27,003 nt of DNA from Paradesertivirga sp036399495 (lineage in GTDB: Bacteria; Bacteroidota; Bacteroidia; Sphingobacteriales; Sphingobacteriaceae): positions 1-27,003 of the forward strand of contig DASWMZ010000164.1 of NCBI GenBank assembly GCA_036399495.1. The letters run 5' to 3'. How positions within the stretch are numbered: the stretch's first letter is position 1; each line of letters starts with the position of its first letter. Position numbers and translations under genes: made by a program. The notes under the pieces are model-generated. The model searched no databases and had not been told where the DNA came from. It saw nothing but the letters and a program-made list of their open reading frames with translations. This document shows, in pieces, positions 15,646 to 22,035 of this stretch.

Positions 15646-16116
15646 ATGGAAAAGCTATCAAATCAAATCTCATTATTCCAGGTTGCTGAAATTACAGTAA
15701 GTTATCAGCCTAAGTCCAAAGCTTCAGAAAGGCCAACTGTATCAAGCTCAAAAGACGTTTACAACTTCTTCTTTCATAACTGGGATAATAACCGCATTGA
15801 AATGATTGAGCAGTTTAAGATCATGCTGTTAAACCGGGCAAATAAAATCCTGGGAATCTTCACAGTTTCAACCGGAGGTGTAGCTGGTACTGTTGCAGAC
15901 CCAAAAGTGATATTTGGTACCGCATTGAAAGGAAATGCGAGCTCGATTATACTGGCTCATAACCATCCTTCAGGAAATCTTAAGCCGAGTGAAGCAGACA
16001 GACAATTAACTAATAAGCTGACCCAGGCAGGAAAGCTACTCGATATATCCGTATTAGATCATTTGATAATTACAGCAGAAGAGTATTTTTCCTTTGCTGA
16101 TGAGGGGCTGATGTAA
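15646..16116 (+). CDS. RadC-type JAB-domain protein of mobile elements
   Basis: 156 aa, just the JAB/MPN metalloprotease-like domain (RadC proper is ~220 aa with an N-terminal HhH region). Active-site-like residues are visible: Glu about 55 in EQFKIMLLNR and the JAMM motif HNHPSGNLKPSEAD (His 105, His 107, Ser 109, Asp 118). The short RadC form is a common passenger of Bacteroidota integrative elements and phages; its activity is unknown. It lies between a foldable element and a toxin-antitoxin remnant, in line with island DNA. Family certain. Confidence 0.9.
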   Translation: MEKLSNQISLFQVAEITVSYQPKSKASERPTVSSSKDVYNFFFHNWDNNRIEMIEQFKIMLLNRANKILGIFTVSTGGVAGTVADPKVIFGTALKGNASSIILAHNHPSGNLKPSEADRQLTNKLTQAGKLLDISVLDHLIITAEEYFSFADEGLM

Positions 16117-16307
16117 GTCCTCTTATAAGGTTTTCGTATTTAACTGTGCAGCCACCAACTGCACTAATGGGATACTTTGCAGTAAAAATATTAGAATAGA
16201 GAAGCAGAAAAGGAATTTGAAACAACCGGTCCATTTGGAAAGGTCGCAAATTGGCGAAATGATCAGGCGGTTCAAACCGATTAATTGATCTGGTTCGGAC
16301 TTATGAC

Positions 16308-16764
16308 TTATTTTTTAACTCGTACATCAAAAATAAAGTCTGTAGATTCTACGACTCTAACTGCTGAGAACTTATCAGCTGCTGGATTTATCAGAAAGTT
16401 ATATTCTTCTGGAACAATAGCGGATGGTATTCGGATCCCCAATACACCGGAGTCCTTGAAAAAAGCAGAACCAAAAATCTTTTGTGGATTGCGGGCTTGG
16501 AGCATCTTTCCAATTCCCCGGTAAGTTCTTTATTTCAATTGTTACAAATTCTTTTTCTGGAATGTCGTACACTGTGAAATGTAAAGCCCTGGGCATTTGA
16601 TCCAATTCTACATTTGAAGCGTACTCCAAAATGGCCAAGGATCTATTTTCTGAGGTATAAATACACGGTGTACCAATATTGTTCCATCGCCCACCATAAA
16701 GTTTTGCCCCGGCCCCTTCAAGGTCATTCCTGTATTTACTCTTTGATAATCGATAGACCAACAT
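16308..16764 (-). pseudogene. RES-domain toxin, frameshifted
   Basis: The N-terminal part (16764 downward) has LYGGRWNNIGTPCIYTSENRSLAILEY, the NAD-binding core of RES toxins (COG5654), which degrade NAD+. That frame runs off after STKDF. The expected continuation (FGSAFFKDSG, then IPSAIVPEEYNFLINPAA and FIFDVRVKK) is present in the next frame and stops at 16308. The shift falls in a run of five T on the coding strand (A5 at 16473-16477), as if one T were added. Together the parts make about 150 aa, the normal length. It starts 2 bp after the antitoxin stop. Either true decay, a sequencing error or slippage. Confidence 0.8.
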
Positions 16765-16766
16765 AA

Positions 16767-17231
16767 TCAGGAGTATACCCCGTGTTCTATTCGGCCAATA
16801 ACATTTTTCACCTCGTCAATCCCAAATATAGTATCCATAAGGTCAAGAGGAACACGGCCGCCCAAAGCCTTATTACCAGTCAGCATCCACTTGTTGAAGT
16901 TTTCTTCATCTTCAAAAACCTCATATCCAAATTTATAAACATCAGTAAGGGCAATAAACTTCTCACTTATAGATGGGCTAAAAGTTTCTTGTGCATGTTT
17001 CTTGTGTAAGGTGGTTTTTGTTGTACCCAGTATATGTGATAAGTGTTCGAAATCGATATTGATGAATTTCTTGAAAAGAAGCAGATTCTCCTTCGTTATA
17101 CCTGCTCTAACCGTGGATATTTTATCAAAGTTAGTCTCATAATGAAATAACCAGGTTCGGTTAAGCTCCATTGTGCTTTTTATCGTATTACGCCTGTGTT
17201 CTCCTTTTCCCGTAAGCGCTTTCGTAGCCAT
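16767..17231 (-). CDS. Xre/MbcA/ParS-type antitoxin (DUF2384)
   Basis: 154 aa from the ATG at 17231 (MATKALTGKGE). The open frame reaches 17357, but its first 42 residues are unlike the family and overlap the promoter region. The middle has a Xre-like HTH (FEHLSHILGTTKTTLHKKHAQETFS) and the C-terminus the DUF2384 domain ending LGGRVPLDLMDTIFGIDEVKNVIGRIEHG, which caps the RES toxin active site. Antitoxin first, toxin second, 2-bp gap: classic Xre-RES type II module. Expected to neutralise the toxin and repress its own promoter. It is intact while the toxin is frameshifted. Confidence 0.9.
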   Translation of the reverse strand: MATKALTGKGEHRRNTIKSTMELNRTWLFHYETNFDKISTVRAGITKENLLLFKKFINIDFEHLSHILGTTKTTLHKKHAQETFSPSISEKFIALTDVYKFGYEVFEDEENFNKWMLTGNKALGGRVPLDLMDTIFGIDEVKNVIGRIEHGVYS

Positions 17232-17299
17232 AGTATTTTTTCTTACTAAGATAAGTAAAAAAAATACTTTTGTTTTAATGCTATATTTTGGAGGATTGT

Positions 17300-17510
17300 A
17301 TGATGAAGGGTAGAATAATTTATTTCGACGATGAACCAGTAATAATCTTGAATCCATTTCAGCTATTAGGAAGATGACTTGTTCGTACGATATTTTATTT
17401 ACTGGTCAGAGGAGTTAGTGGACAAGGATGATTTCGAGCCATTTTCATCGCTTTTATCGTTTTCAATATCGAATTTCGCAATCGCTGATTGCGAAATTCG
17501 ATTAGTATAG
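17300..17510 (+). pseudogene. Possible small gene with a frameshift, divergent from the TA module
   Basis: A GGAGG-like sequence precedes ATGATG at 17300. The frame gives 25 residues (GRIIYFDDEPVIILNPFQLL) and stops at 17375. The next frame continues EDDLFVRYFIYWSEELVDKD and SSLLSFSISNFAIADCEIRL to TAG at 17508-17510. A one-base change near 17367-17372 would give ~70 acidic residues. A perfect 33-nt palindrome lies inside its end. No family recognised; it could be chance. Confidence 0.3.
17469..17501. repeat. Perfect 15-bp hairpin with 3-nt loop
   Basis: TCGAATTTCGCAATC (17469-17483), loop GCT, then GATTGCGAAATTCGA (17487-17501): fully complementary arms. There is no T-run on either side. 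It is too perfect for chance; candidates are a bidirectional transcription boundary, a REP-like element or a protein-binding site. Confidence 0.7.
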
Positions 17511-17686
17511 CACAGATTAAATTTCGAAAAGTATTTAGGCCTCGCCTTCTTTCTTTTACAGAACGGAACATACTTTTAAGAAGAGGACAGAACATCCATT
17601 TCACCACCCACGACAAAGATACCGACACCCGCCAATGCGTCAAGCATATATGTAAAAGCTTTGTTTAATTATCAAAAGTTACAACT

Positions 17687-18745
17687 ATGCAGACACCGCA
17701 GCTATTTATTGGTATAGATGTCCACAAGAAAAGTTGGTCAGTAAGCATCCGTACGGATCTCTTCGAGCACAAGACCTTCAACATGCCTTCTGACCCCGAC
17801 AAATTAATAGGATATGTCAATCAACACTTCAATGGCTATCCAGTTGAATGTTGTTATGAAGCCTCTTGTTGTGGATTTGTTGCCTTTCGGCAATTAAGCC
17901 GGGCGGGATGGAATGTCAAAGTACTTAATCCTTCCGATATTCCACAAAGTGCCAAAAACAGGGATCAGAAGAATGATCGTTCAGACTGCCGTCACCTTGC
18001 AAAACAATTGCAATCAGGCCATCTTACAGGAATATATGTTCCTGATGAGCGGCAAGAACAATTGCGTAGCCTTTTTCGACAGAAGAATAACCTAACCAAA
18101 GTTAAGCGGAAACTAAAAGGACAAATTAAGTCCGAACTACTTTACTACGGTATACAGCTTCCTCCGCAATACGATACTTCTACCTGGACAAAAGATATGG
18201 TAACGTGGCTCAATAATCTTAACTGGAGTTATCCATGCGGTAAAGCAAGTATGCAAAGTAAATTAAGACATCTGGAGTTTGTTCATCAGGAATGGCTGGA
18301 TTTGAATAGGGAGCTTAGAAATTATGTCAATCAGCAATACCGTCTGGACTATGAATTATTAAATACGGTTCCGGGAATTGGGCCGACTACCGCAATTGCT
18401 ATCCTGGCTGAACTGGGAGATATTCGCAGGTTCAAAAAGTTTGATCAATTAGCGAGCTTCGTTGGTTTGATTCCAAGTATATACAGCAGCGGAGATACCA
18501 CCCACTGCCGAGGACTGACTTATCGGGGTAAAACGCTACTGCGCAGTTATCTGATTGAAAGCAGTTGGGTAGCCGTCAGGCGAGATACTGCTATGCAGGA
18601 TTATTATCGCAGTCATACTGGTAAGCAAGCGAATAAAATTATAATCAAGGTAGCTCACAAACTTTTACGAAGAATATGGCATGTTATTAAAACAAGCGAA
18701 GAATATAAAACAGGAATAAAAGAAATGAATCAGGAGCCGTGTTAG
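17687..18745 (+). CDS. IS110-family DEDD transposase/recombinase
   Basis: 352 aa. The N-terminal RuvC-like DEDD domain shows FIGIDVHKKSW (Asp 11), CCYEAS (Glu 58) and KNDRSD (Asp 97, Asp 100). The C-terminal Transposase_20 domain has the HhH-like VPGIGPTTAIAILAELGD (228-245) and GLIPSIYSSGD, where Ser 267/268 is the probable catalytic serine. All catalytic residues are present, so the enzyme looks active. IS110 recombinases act with an RNA encoded by the element that pairs with both target and donor DNA. The TAG stop lies inside a 14-bp hairpin arm (18738-18751), and the RNA candidate follows ~80 bp downstream. Confidence 0.93.
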   Translation: MQTPQLFIGIDVHKKSWSVSIRTDLFEHKTFNMPSDPDKLIGYVNQHFNGYPVECCYEASCCGFVAFRQLSRAGWNVKVLNPSDIPQSAKNRDQKNDRSDCRHLAKQLQSGHLTGIYVPDERQEQLRSLFRQKNNLTKVKRKLKGQIKSELLYYGIQLPPQYDTSTWTKDMVTWLNNLNWSYPCGKASMQSKLRHLEFVHQEWLDLNRELRNYVNQQYRLDYELLNTVPGIGPTTAIAILAELGDIRRFKKFDQLASFVGLIPSIYSSGDTTHCRGLTYRGKTLLRSYLIESSWVAVRRDTAMQDYYRSHTGKQANKIIIKVAHKLLRRIWHVIKTSEEYKTGIKEMNQEPC

Positions 18746-18785
18746 TATATGGAAAACTCTTCGAGTTTAGACACATACTAACACG
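18738..18785 (+). terminator. Large stem-loop overlapping the transposase stop codon
   Basis: CGTGTTAGTATATG (18738-18751) pairs with CACATACTAACACG (18772-18785), with one G-T pair; inside, AAACTC (18754-18759) pairs with GAGTTT (18763-18768) around TTC. No T-run follows. It may insulate the RNA gene from transposase translation, be the 5' stem of that RNA, or be an RNA-processing site. Confidence 0.55.
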
Positions 18786-18826
18786 ATAATAACAACAATA
18801 AGGAAACATACCCGCACTCAAAAAAC

Positions 18827-18904
18827 AAAAGGTGACTGCAATGTATAGCCAGCAACTTTATTGAAATAAAGAGAGTTTGCATAGTCAAGTAGGCAGCACC
18901 TTTT
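18827..18904 (+). ncRNA. Candidate bridge RNA/seekRNA hairpin of the IS110-family element
   Basis: Basal stem AAAAGGTG (18827-18834) with CACCTTTT (18897-18904), continued after a bulged A by CTGC (18836-18839) with GCAG (18893-18896). Internal loop of 12 nt on each side (18840-18851 and 18881-18892). Upper stem GCAA (18852-18855) with TTGC (18877-18880), a 5-nt bulge, then CTTTAT (18856-18861) with ATAAAG (18866-18871) capped by TGAA. The T-run at 18901-18905 can end transcription. TGTATAGCC in the 5' loop strand (18842-18850) is the reverse complement of 19099-19107; GTCAAG in the 3' strand (18884-18889) equals 17639-17644. This fits a guide loop reading both element boundaries. The 5' end and any second guide loop are not resolved. 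Confidence 0.6.
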
Positions 18905-19107
18905 TAATACCCAAATGATTTATGCTGGCGGCTCTTTAGGGATGACTGCAGATAGGAGACGGAGATCAGGGTAATCTTTATTGGATATAAGGGATAGTTT
19001 CGGAAAAGTTATGCCCAATAAAACAGAACTTATAAAAATGAACTTATTAAAATAGATTAAAATATCAACCGATTTTACAGAGATCGCTTTACATAGGAGG
19101 CTATACA

Positions 19108-19220
19108 GAGCGGGCGAGTTGTTTTTATTTTTAATGGCTTGCCTCGGCCTTGACACATTATCCGGCTATCCGCTTTTTGCTGCTTAAGCGGTAAAATGAC
19201 CGATTGTATCAATTCGTTGA
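19108..19220. other. Spacer between the IS and the integrase, with a hairpin
   Basis: No gene seen. CCGCTT (19170-19175) pairs with AAGCGG (19186-19191) about 30 bp past the integrase stop on the minus strand, a weak terminator candidate for the integrase. Confidence 0.35.
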
Positions 19221-20444
19221 TTAACTAGAAGCCAGCCTAATTTTTAATAATTGCATATCCTCACCAACTTTACTATCCAAGATCTTAGCATAATGTTGTG
19301 TAGTGCGTATATTGGTATGTCCAAGCATTTTACTTACACTTTCAATAGATACACCATTAGCGAGGGTTATTGTAGTGGCAAAAGTGTGACGGGCAATATG
19401 AAAGGTCAGTTCCTTTTCAATGTTGCAAACGTCTGCAATTTCTTTTAAATAGCTATTCATTTTCTGATTAGACAGGACAGGCAGTAATTTCCCAAAATCA
19501 CAACACTCCGGGTGATTCTCATATTTTTGAATCAACCGTAATGCAGTTGGTAATAATGGTATCCTTGATGCGGTATCGGTCTTTTGTCTTGAAGTAAATA
19601 TCCATTTCTGTCCATCAAGACCAATCGAAATTTCTTCCCTTTTCAATTTTTTAACATCGGCATAAGCCAGCCCGGTATAGCAGCTAAAAAGGAAAATATC
19701 ACGTACCTGGGCTAAACGCACATTGCTAAATTGTTTATCAGCGATCTGTTGTAAATCTTCCTTTGTCAGATATTGCCGGATCACTTCTTTTACTTTAGGT
19801 TTATACTTAATAAATGGGTCTATATCTAGCCAGCCATTGGCAATACAGGTCAGGATGATCTTTTTAAAGTTCTTCAAATACTTAACCGTAGAATTGTTAT
19901 TGCATTTTCTTTCGGAACGGAGGTAAAAGTCATAAGACATGATAAATTCATGATTAATTCCCTGAATATTAATGTCATTAACCTTGTATTTCCATTGAAG
20001 AAAATCAATAGTGTGCTTTAAACTAGTTTGGTAACGGTCAAGCGTTCCCTGGGCATATTCTCTTCCAATCAAAGCTTTTATCTGCCTGTTATGTTCTTCA
20101 AAGATAGGAACCAGCATTTTTCCCTTTTCAGGCTCATCCTTTTTTAATAATATGTTTTTCAGACCTGCTGCCGTTAATGGCAGTTTCTTTTCGATCATAT
20201 TCCGATGCGCCTCATAAACCTGATGTTCCAGAGTTTTCAGATAGATATTCAAAGCACGTACTTCTTCCCCGGAGCCGCCTAATTTCTGTCCGTTTGCGTT
20301 CCATTTGTCTGGATTGATATAGCGTTTAGAGGAGATATCAGCCCGTTCACCATCAATTGTAATCCTTAGGTATACTGGAGCCGTCCCATTGGCAATCATT
20401 TTTGATTTCTTCACGTAGAAGAGAAGTCCGAAAGTTTTGTTCAT
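19221..20444 (-). CDS. Bacteroidota tyrosine integrase, IntDOT-like
   Basis: 407 aa. N-terminal arm-type DNA-binding domain about 1-90 (FGLLFYVKKSK, then GTAPVYLRITIDGERADIS), SAM-like core-binding domain about 115-215 (YAQGTLDRYQTSLKH), catalytic domain 225-400. Visible catalytic residues: HIARH (His about 349, Arg about 352), GHTN (His about 376) and nucleophile Tyr about 385 in TQHYAKI. The usual first Arg is replaced in CYTGLAYADV, as in IntDOT relatives, which are active without it. It faces the 3' end of tRNA-Ser from 250 bp away, a standard arrangement for tRNA-targeted elements. Intact length suggests it works or did recently. Confidence 0.9.
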   Translation of the reverse strand: MNKTFGLLFYVKKSKMIANGTAPVYLRITIDGERADISSKRYINPDKWNANGQKLGGSGEEVRALNIYLKTLEHQVYEAHRNMIEKKLPLTAAGLKNILLKKDEPEKGKMLVPIFEEHNRQIKALIGREYAQGTLDRYQTSLKHTIDFLQWKYKVNDINIQGINHEFIMSYDFYLRSERKCNNNSTVKYLKNFKKIILTCIANGWLDIDPFIKYKPKVKEVIRQYLTKEDLQQIADKQFSNVRLAQVRDIFLFSCYTGLAYADVKKLKREEISIGLDGQKWIFTSRQKTDTASRIPLLPTALRLIQKYENHPECCDFGKLLPVLSNQKMNSYLKEIADVCNIEKELTFHIARHTFATTITLANGVSIESVSKMLGHTNIRTTQHYAKILDSKVGEDMQLLKIRLASS

Positions 20445-20543
20445 CGCATTAAAAGCTTAAGTGAATAAAATTAGTTTAATTCATAGCTGCTATCAAGATG
20501 TTCAATGACTGAACAAGCTGAAAGACAGTAACTTATAAGCTTT

Positions 20544-20594
20544 CTGGTGCCCTATTGACTCATTGTCCACGATAGGGCACCAACAGGGCACCAG
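20544..20594. repeat. GGGCACC repeat cluster between integrase and tRNA
   Basis: TGGTGCCCTAT (20545-20555) is the exact inverse of ATAGGGCACCA (20572-20582); a third copy, CAGGGCACCAG (20584-20594), follows directly. One inverted and two direct copies next to an integrase suggest arm-type integrase sites or an excision-factor site. Confidence 0.5.
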
Positions 20595-20636
20595 AAGTAT
20601 GCATTTATTTGGTTTATTTTAGGTGGGACTTAAAAC

Positions 20637-20671
20637 AAAAACGCCTTAAATAATGCATTTAAGGCGTTTTT
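20637..20671 (-). terminator. Terminator 3' of tRNA-Ser
   Basis: AAAAACGCCTTAAA (20637-20650) pairs perfectly with TTTAAGGCGTTTTT (20658-20671) around a 7-nt loop. It lies 20 bp downstream of the minus-strand tRNA. The symmetric A/T tails allow termination from both strands. Confidence 0.85.
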
Positions 20672-20691
20672 GGTATTCTTTAAAATATAAC

Positions 20692-20781
20692 TGGCGGAGA
20701 AAGAGGGATTCGAACCCTCGGTACCGTTGCCAGTACACCAGCTTTCCAAGCTGGCTCATTCGACCACTCTGACATCTCTCC
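20692..20781 (-). tRNA. tRNA-Ser(GGA)
   Basis: The minus strand reads a class II tRNA: acceptor GGAGAGA pairs with TTTCTCC (one G-T), D-arm GTCAGAGTGGTCGAATGAG, anticodon stem CAGCTTGGAAAGCTG with anticodon GGA, a long variable arm, T-arm GAGGGTTCGAATCCCTC, discriminator G and encoded CCA (20692-20694). Reads UCC/UCU codons. Its 3' end faces the integrase, so it is the likely integration site; no second copy of its 3' end was found by eye inside the window. Confidence 0.95.
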
Positions 20782-20881
20782 GGAAAGGTTGCAAAAGTAA
20801 CTAATCAGGTTAACTTTTCACAGAAATAAAAAATAACGAATTAAAAAGGGTGCGCACTGAATTAACCTTTTTGAAACTTAA

Positions 20882-20913
20882 AAACAGCATCCATAATTAA
20901 AAGGATGCTGTTT
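20882..20913 (-). terminator. Terminator of the PepSY-like lipoprotein gene
   Basis: AAACAGCATCC (20882-20892) pairs perfectly with GGATGCTGTTT (20903-20913), and a T-run follows on the minus strand. It lies 28 bp after the lipoprotein stop. Confidence 0.85.
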
Positions 20914-20941
20914 GATTATATATATGTGTGTAGGGATGCGC

Positions 20942-21826
20942 TTATTTTATCACCACAGATTTGACAAAGTTCCCACTTGCGTCAAATTGTAAGGCGTACT
21001 TAGTTTCGTTTGAAGTTAAAACCACCACATAGCTTTGGATTCCGGCGCTGGTTCTTGATTCAAAGGCTCTATGGAATACAAAAGCCGGATATGTTGTGGT
21101 TAGATAGGTTGTGATTTTTGCAGGAAGGCTAGCTTGAGCTACAGCAATTTTTCTGCCATGTTGAACTACGATTTGAGATCTCTTAACAAACAAACCAGTA
21201 GTATTGAATAGAGTCGCATAAAGACCTTTGTTTGCCGATATAACAACAATTTCCCCTTCCTTTTCTGTATGTGCAGCTAAAAGTGTATCAGTTGGATAAC
21301 TAGTAGCGAAGTATGTTTTAATTGAAAGCGATAATGAGCTTAACGCTATAGTATCTCTGTGTTCACCATCACGACCGTCGAATCGTCCGCCGCGTTTCCA
21401 TCCTTTACCTCTTAATTGACCTCTTTCACGTTGTTCGCATACTTTAATGAAGTTTCCACTCGAATCAAAACGCAGACCTATAGGTTTCCCATTGAGCTTT
21501 ATGATAACAATGTATCCATCAGTAGTGTTATTTTTGTTTGTCTTGAAAGTCTTAAAATAAGTATACCCGCTGTAATTCGCATCTAAATATGCTTTCACAG
21601 AGGTTGGTAAACTGGGTGCTATAATTGAGTCTTTTGTAGATCCTTCGGGAACAGCGTTTACTACAAAGACCGCGTCAGAAGAGGCTGTAGCTTGAGTAAC
21701 CAAAATCGCTTGTGCATCGGCTTTTTCTTCTGGTTCTGTTTCCTTGTCCTTATTGCATGCAGAAAGTGTCAATAGCACTGCAACTGCAATCATAGAGAAT
21801 CTTTTTAAAATGGAATATTTTTTCAT
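20942..21826 (-). CDS. Lipoprotein with three PepSY-like (DUF2874-type) repeats
   Basis: 294 aa, lipobox LTLSAC with Cys at about 24. Three related units follow: 73-130 (LPTSVKAYLDANYSGY to FDSSGNFIKV), 165-220 (LSLSIKTYFATSYPTD to LFNTTGLFVK) and 234-294 (LPAKITTYLTTTYPAF to FDASGNFVKS). Each has the helix L-x-x-x-I-x-x-Y-x-x-x-x-Y-P and the closing strand F-D-x-S-G-N-F-x-K of PepSY-like putative beta-lactamase-inhibitor-like proteins of Bacteroidota. A 30-residue Arg/Gly-rich linker separates units 1 and 2. Exported; function unknown. It has its own terminator and is not in an operon. Confidence 0.82.
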   Translation of the reverse strand: MKKYSILKRFSMIAVAVLLTLSACNKDKETEPEEKADAQAILVTQATASSDAVFVVNAVPEGSTKDSIIAPSLPTSVKAYLDANYSGYTYFKTFKTNKNNTTDGYIVIIKLNGKPIGLRFDSSGNFIKVCEQRERGQLRGKGWKRGGRFDGRDGEHRDTIALSSLSLSIKTYFATSYPTDTLLAAHTEKEGEIVVISANKGLYATLFNTTGLFVKRSQIVVQHGRKIAVAQASLPAKITTYLTTTYPAFVFHRAFESRTSAGIQSYVVVLTSNETKYALQFDASGNFVKSVVIK

Positions 21827-21985
21827 TGTTTCTAATTTAAGTGTGTAATTGAATTAACTATAAAACAAATTTGTTATCGCAACATGAAGTTTAAATGAAG
21901 AATCAGAAATAGTTTAAAATATTTTTTATCCTAAATTTTAGGCTTAATCTTCCTGTATCAAGTTTTATCCTTGCTTTTTTTAGCC

Positions 21986-21993
21986 TATGTTTG
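21986..21993 (+). promoter_or_regulatory. Candidate -7 element of the polyprenyl synthase operon
   Basis: TATGTTTG is an exact TAnnTTTG match, 43 bp before the start codon. No TTG at the ideal -33 distance is seen. Confidence 0.5.
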
Positions 21994-21996
21994 CAT

Positions 21997-22026
21997 GTAT
22001 ATGCTTCCATCGCCCATGGCATATAC
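21997..22026 (+). promoter_or_regulatory. Leader hairpin of the polyprenyl synthase gene
   Basis: GTATATGC (21997-22004) pairs perfectly with GCATATAC (22019-22026) around a 14-nt loop. It starts 4 bp after the -7 element and ends 9 bp before the ATG, so it could be an operator at the start point or hide the ribosome site. Confidence 0.4.
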
Positions 22027-22035
22027 GCAGACTGA

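Larger units (their letters stand above)
17639..19107 (+). mobile_element. IS110-family insertion sequence, IS1111-like layout, boundaries proposed
   Basis: The limits are inferred from three concordant signals. Subterminal inverted repeats TATGTAAAAGC (17649-17659) and GCTTTACATA (19086-19095) differ by one inserted base. Just outside them lie GTCAAG (17639-17644) and GGCTATACA (19099-19107), which correspond to the two sides of the internal loop in the downstream RNA candidate. The transposase begins 28 bp after the left repeat, and the long non-coding part is on the right. A short left end, a long right end with the RNA and subterminal repeats are known for the IS1111 group. Size about 1.47 kb is normal. 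Exact crossover bases may differ by several nucleotides. Confidence 0.6.

Noticed and set aside
16190..16285. Short protein-like stretch ending before the RES gene
   Set aside because: About 28 codons (KEFETTGPFGKVANWRND) with no start or homologue recalled; too short to annotate.
17232..17357. Longer N-terminus for the antitoxin
   Set aside because: Residues unlike DUF2384 proteins, passing through the likely promoter region.
17395..17643. 82-residue minus-strand open frame upstream of the transposase
   Set aside because: Low-complexity basic peptide running through the perfect hairpin and up to the IS left end; no ribosome site or recognisable domain.
18920..19156. 78-residue minus-strand open frame in the right end of the IS
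   Set aside because: No recognisable motifs and it crosses the proposed element boundary; treated as non-coding.
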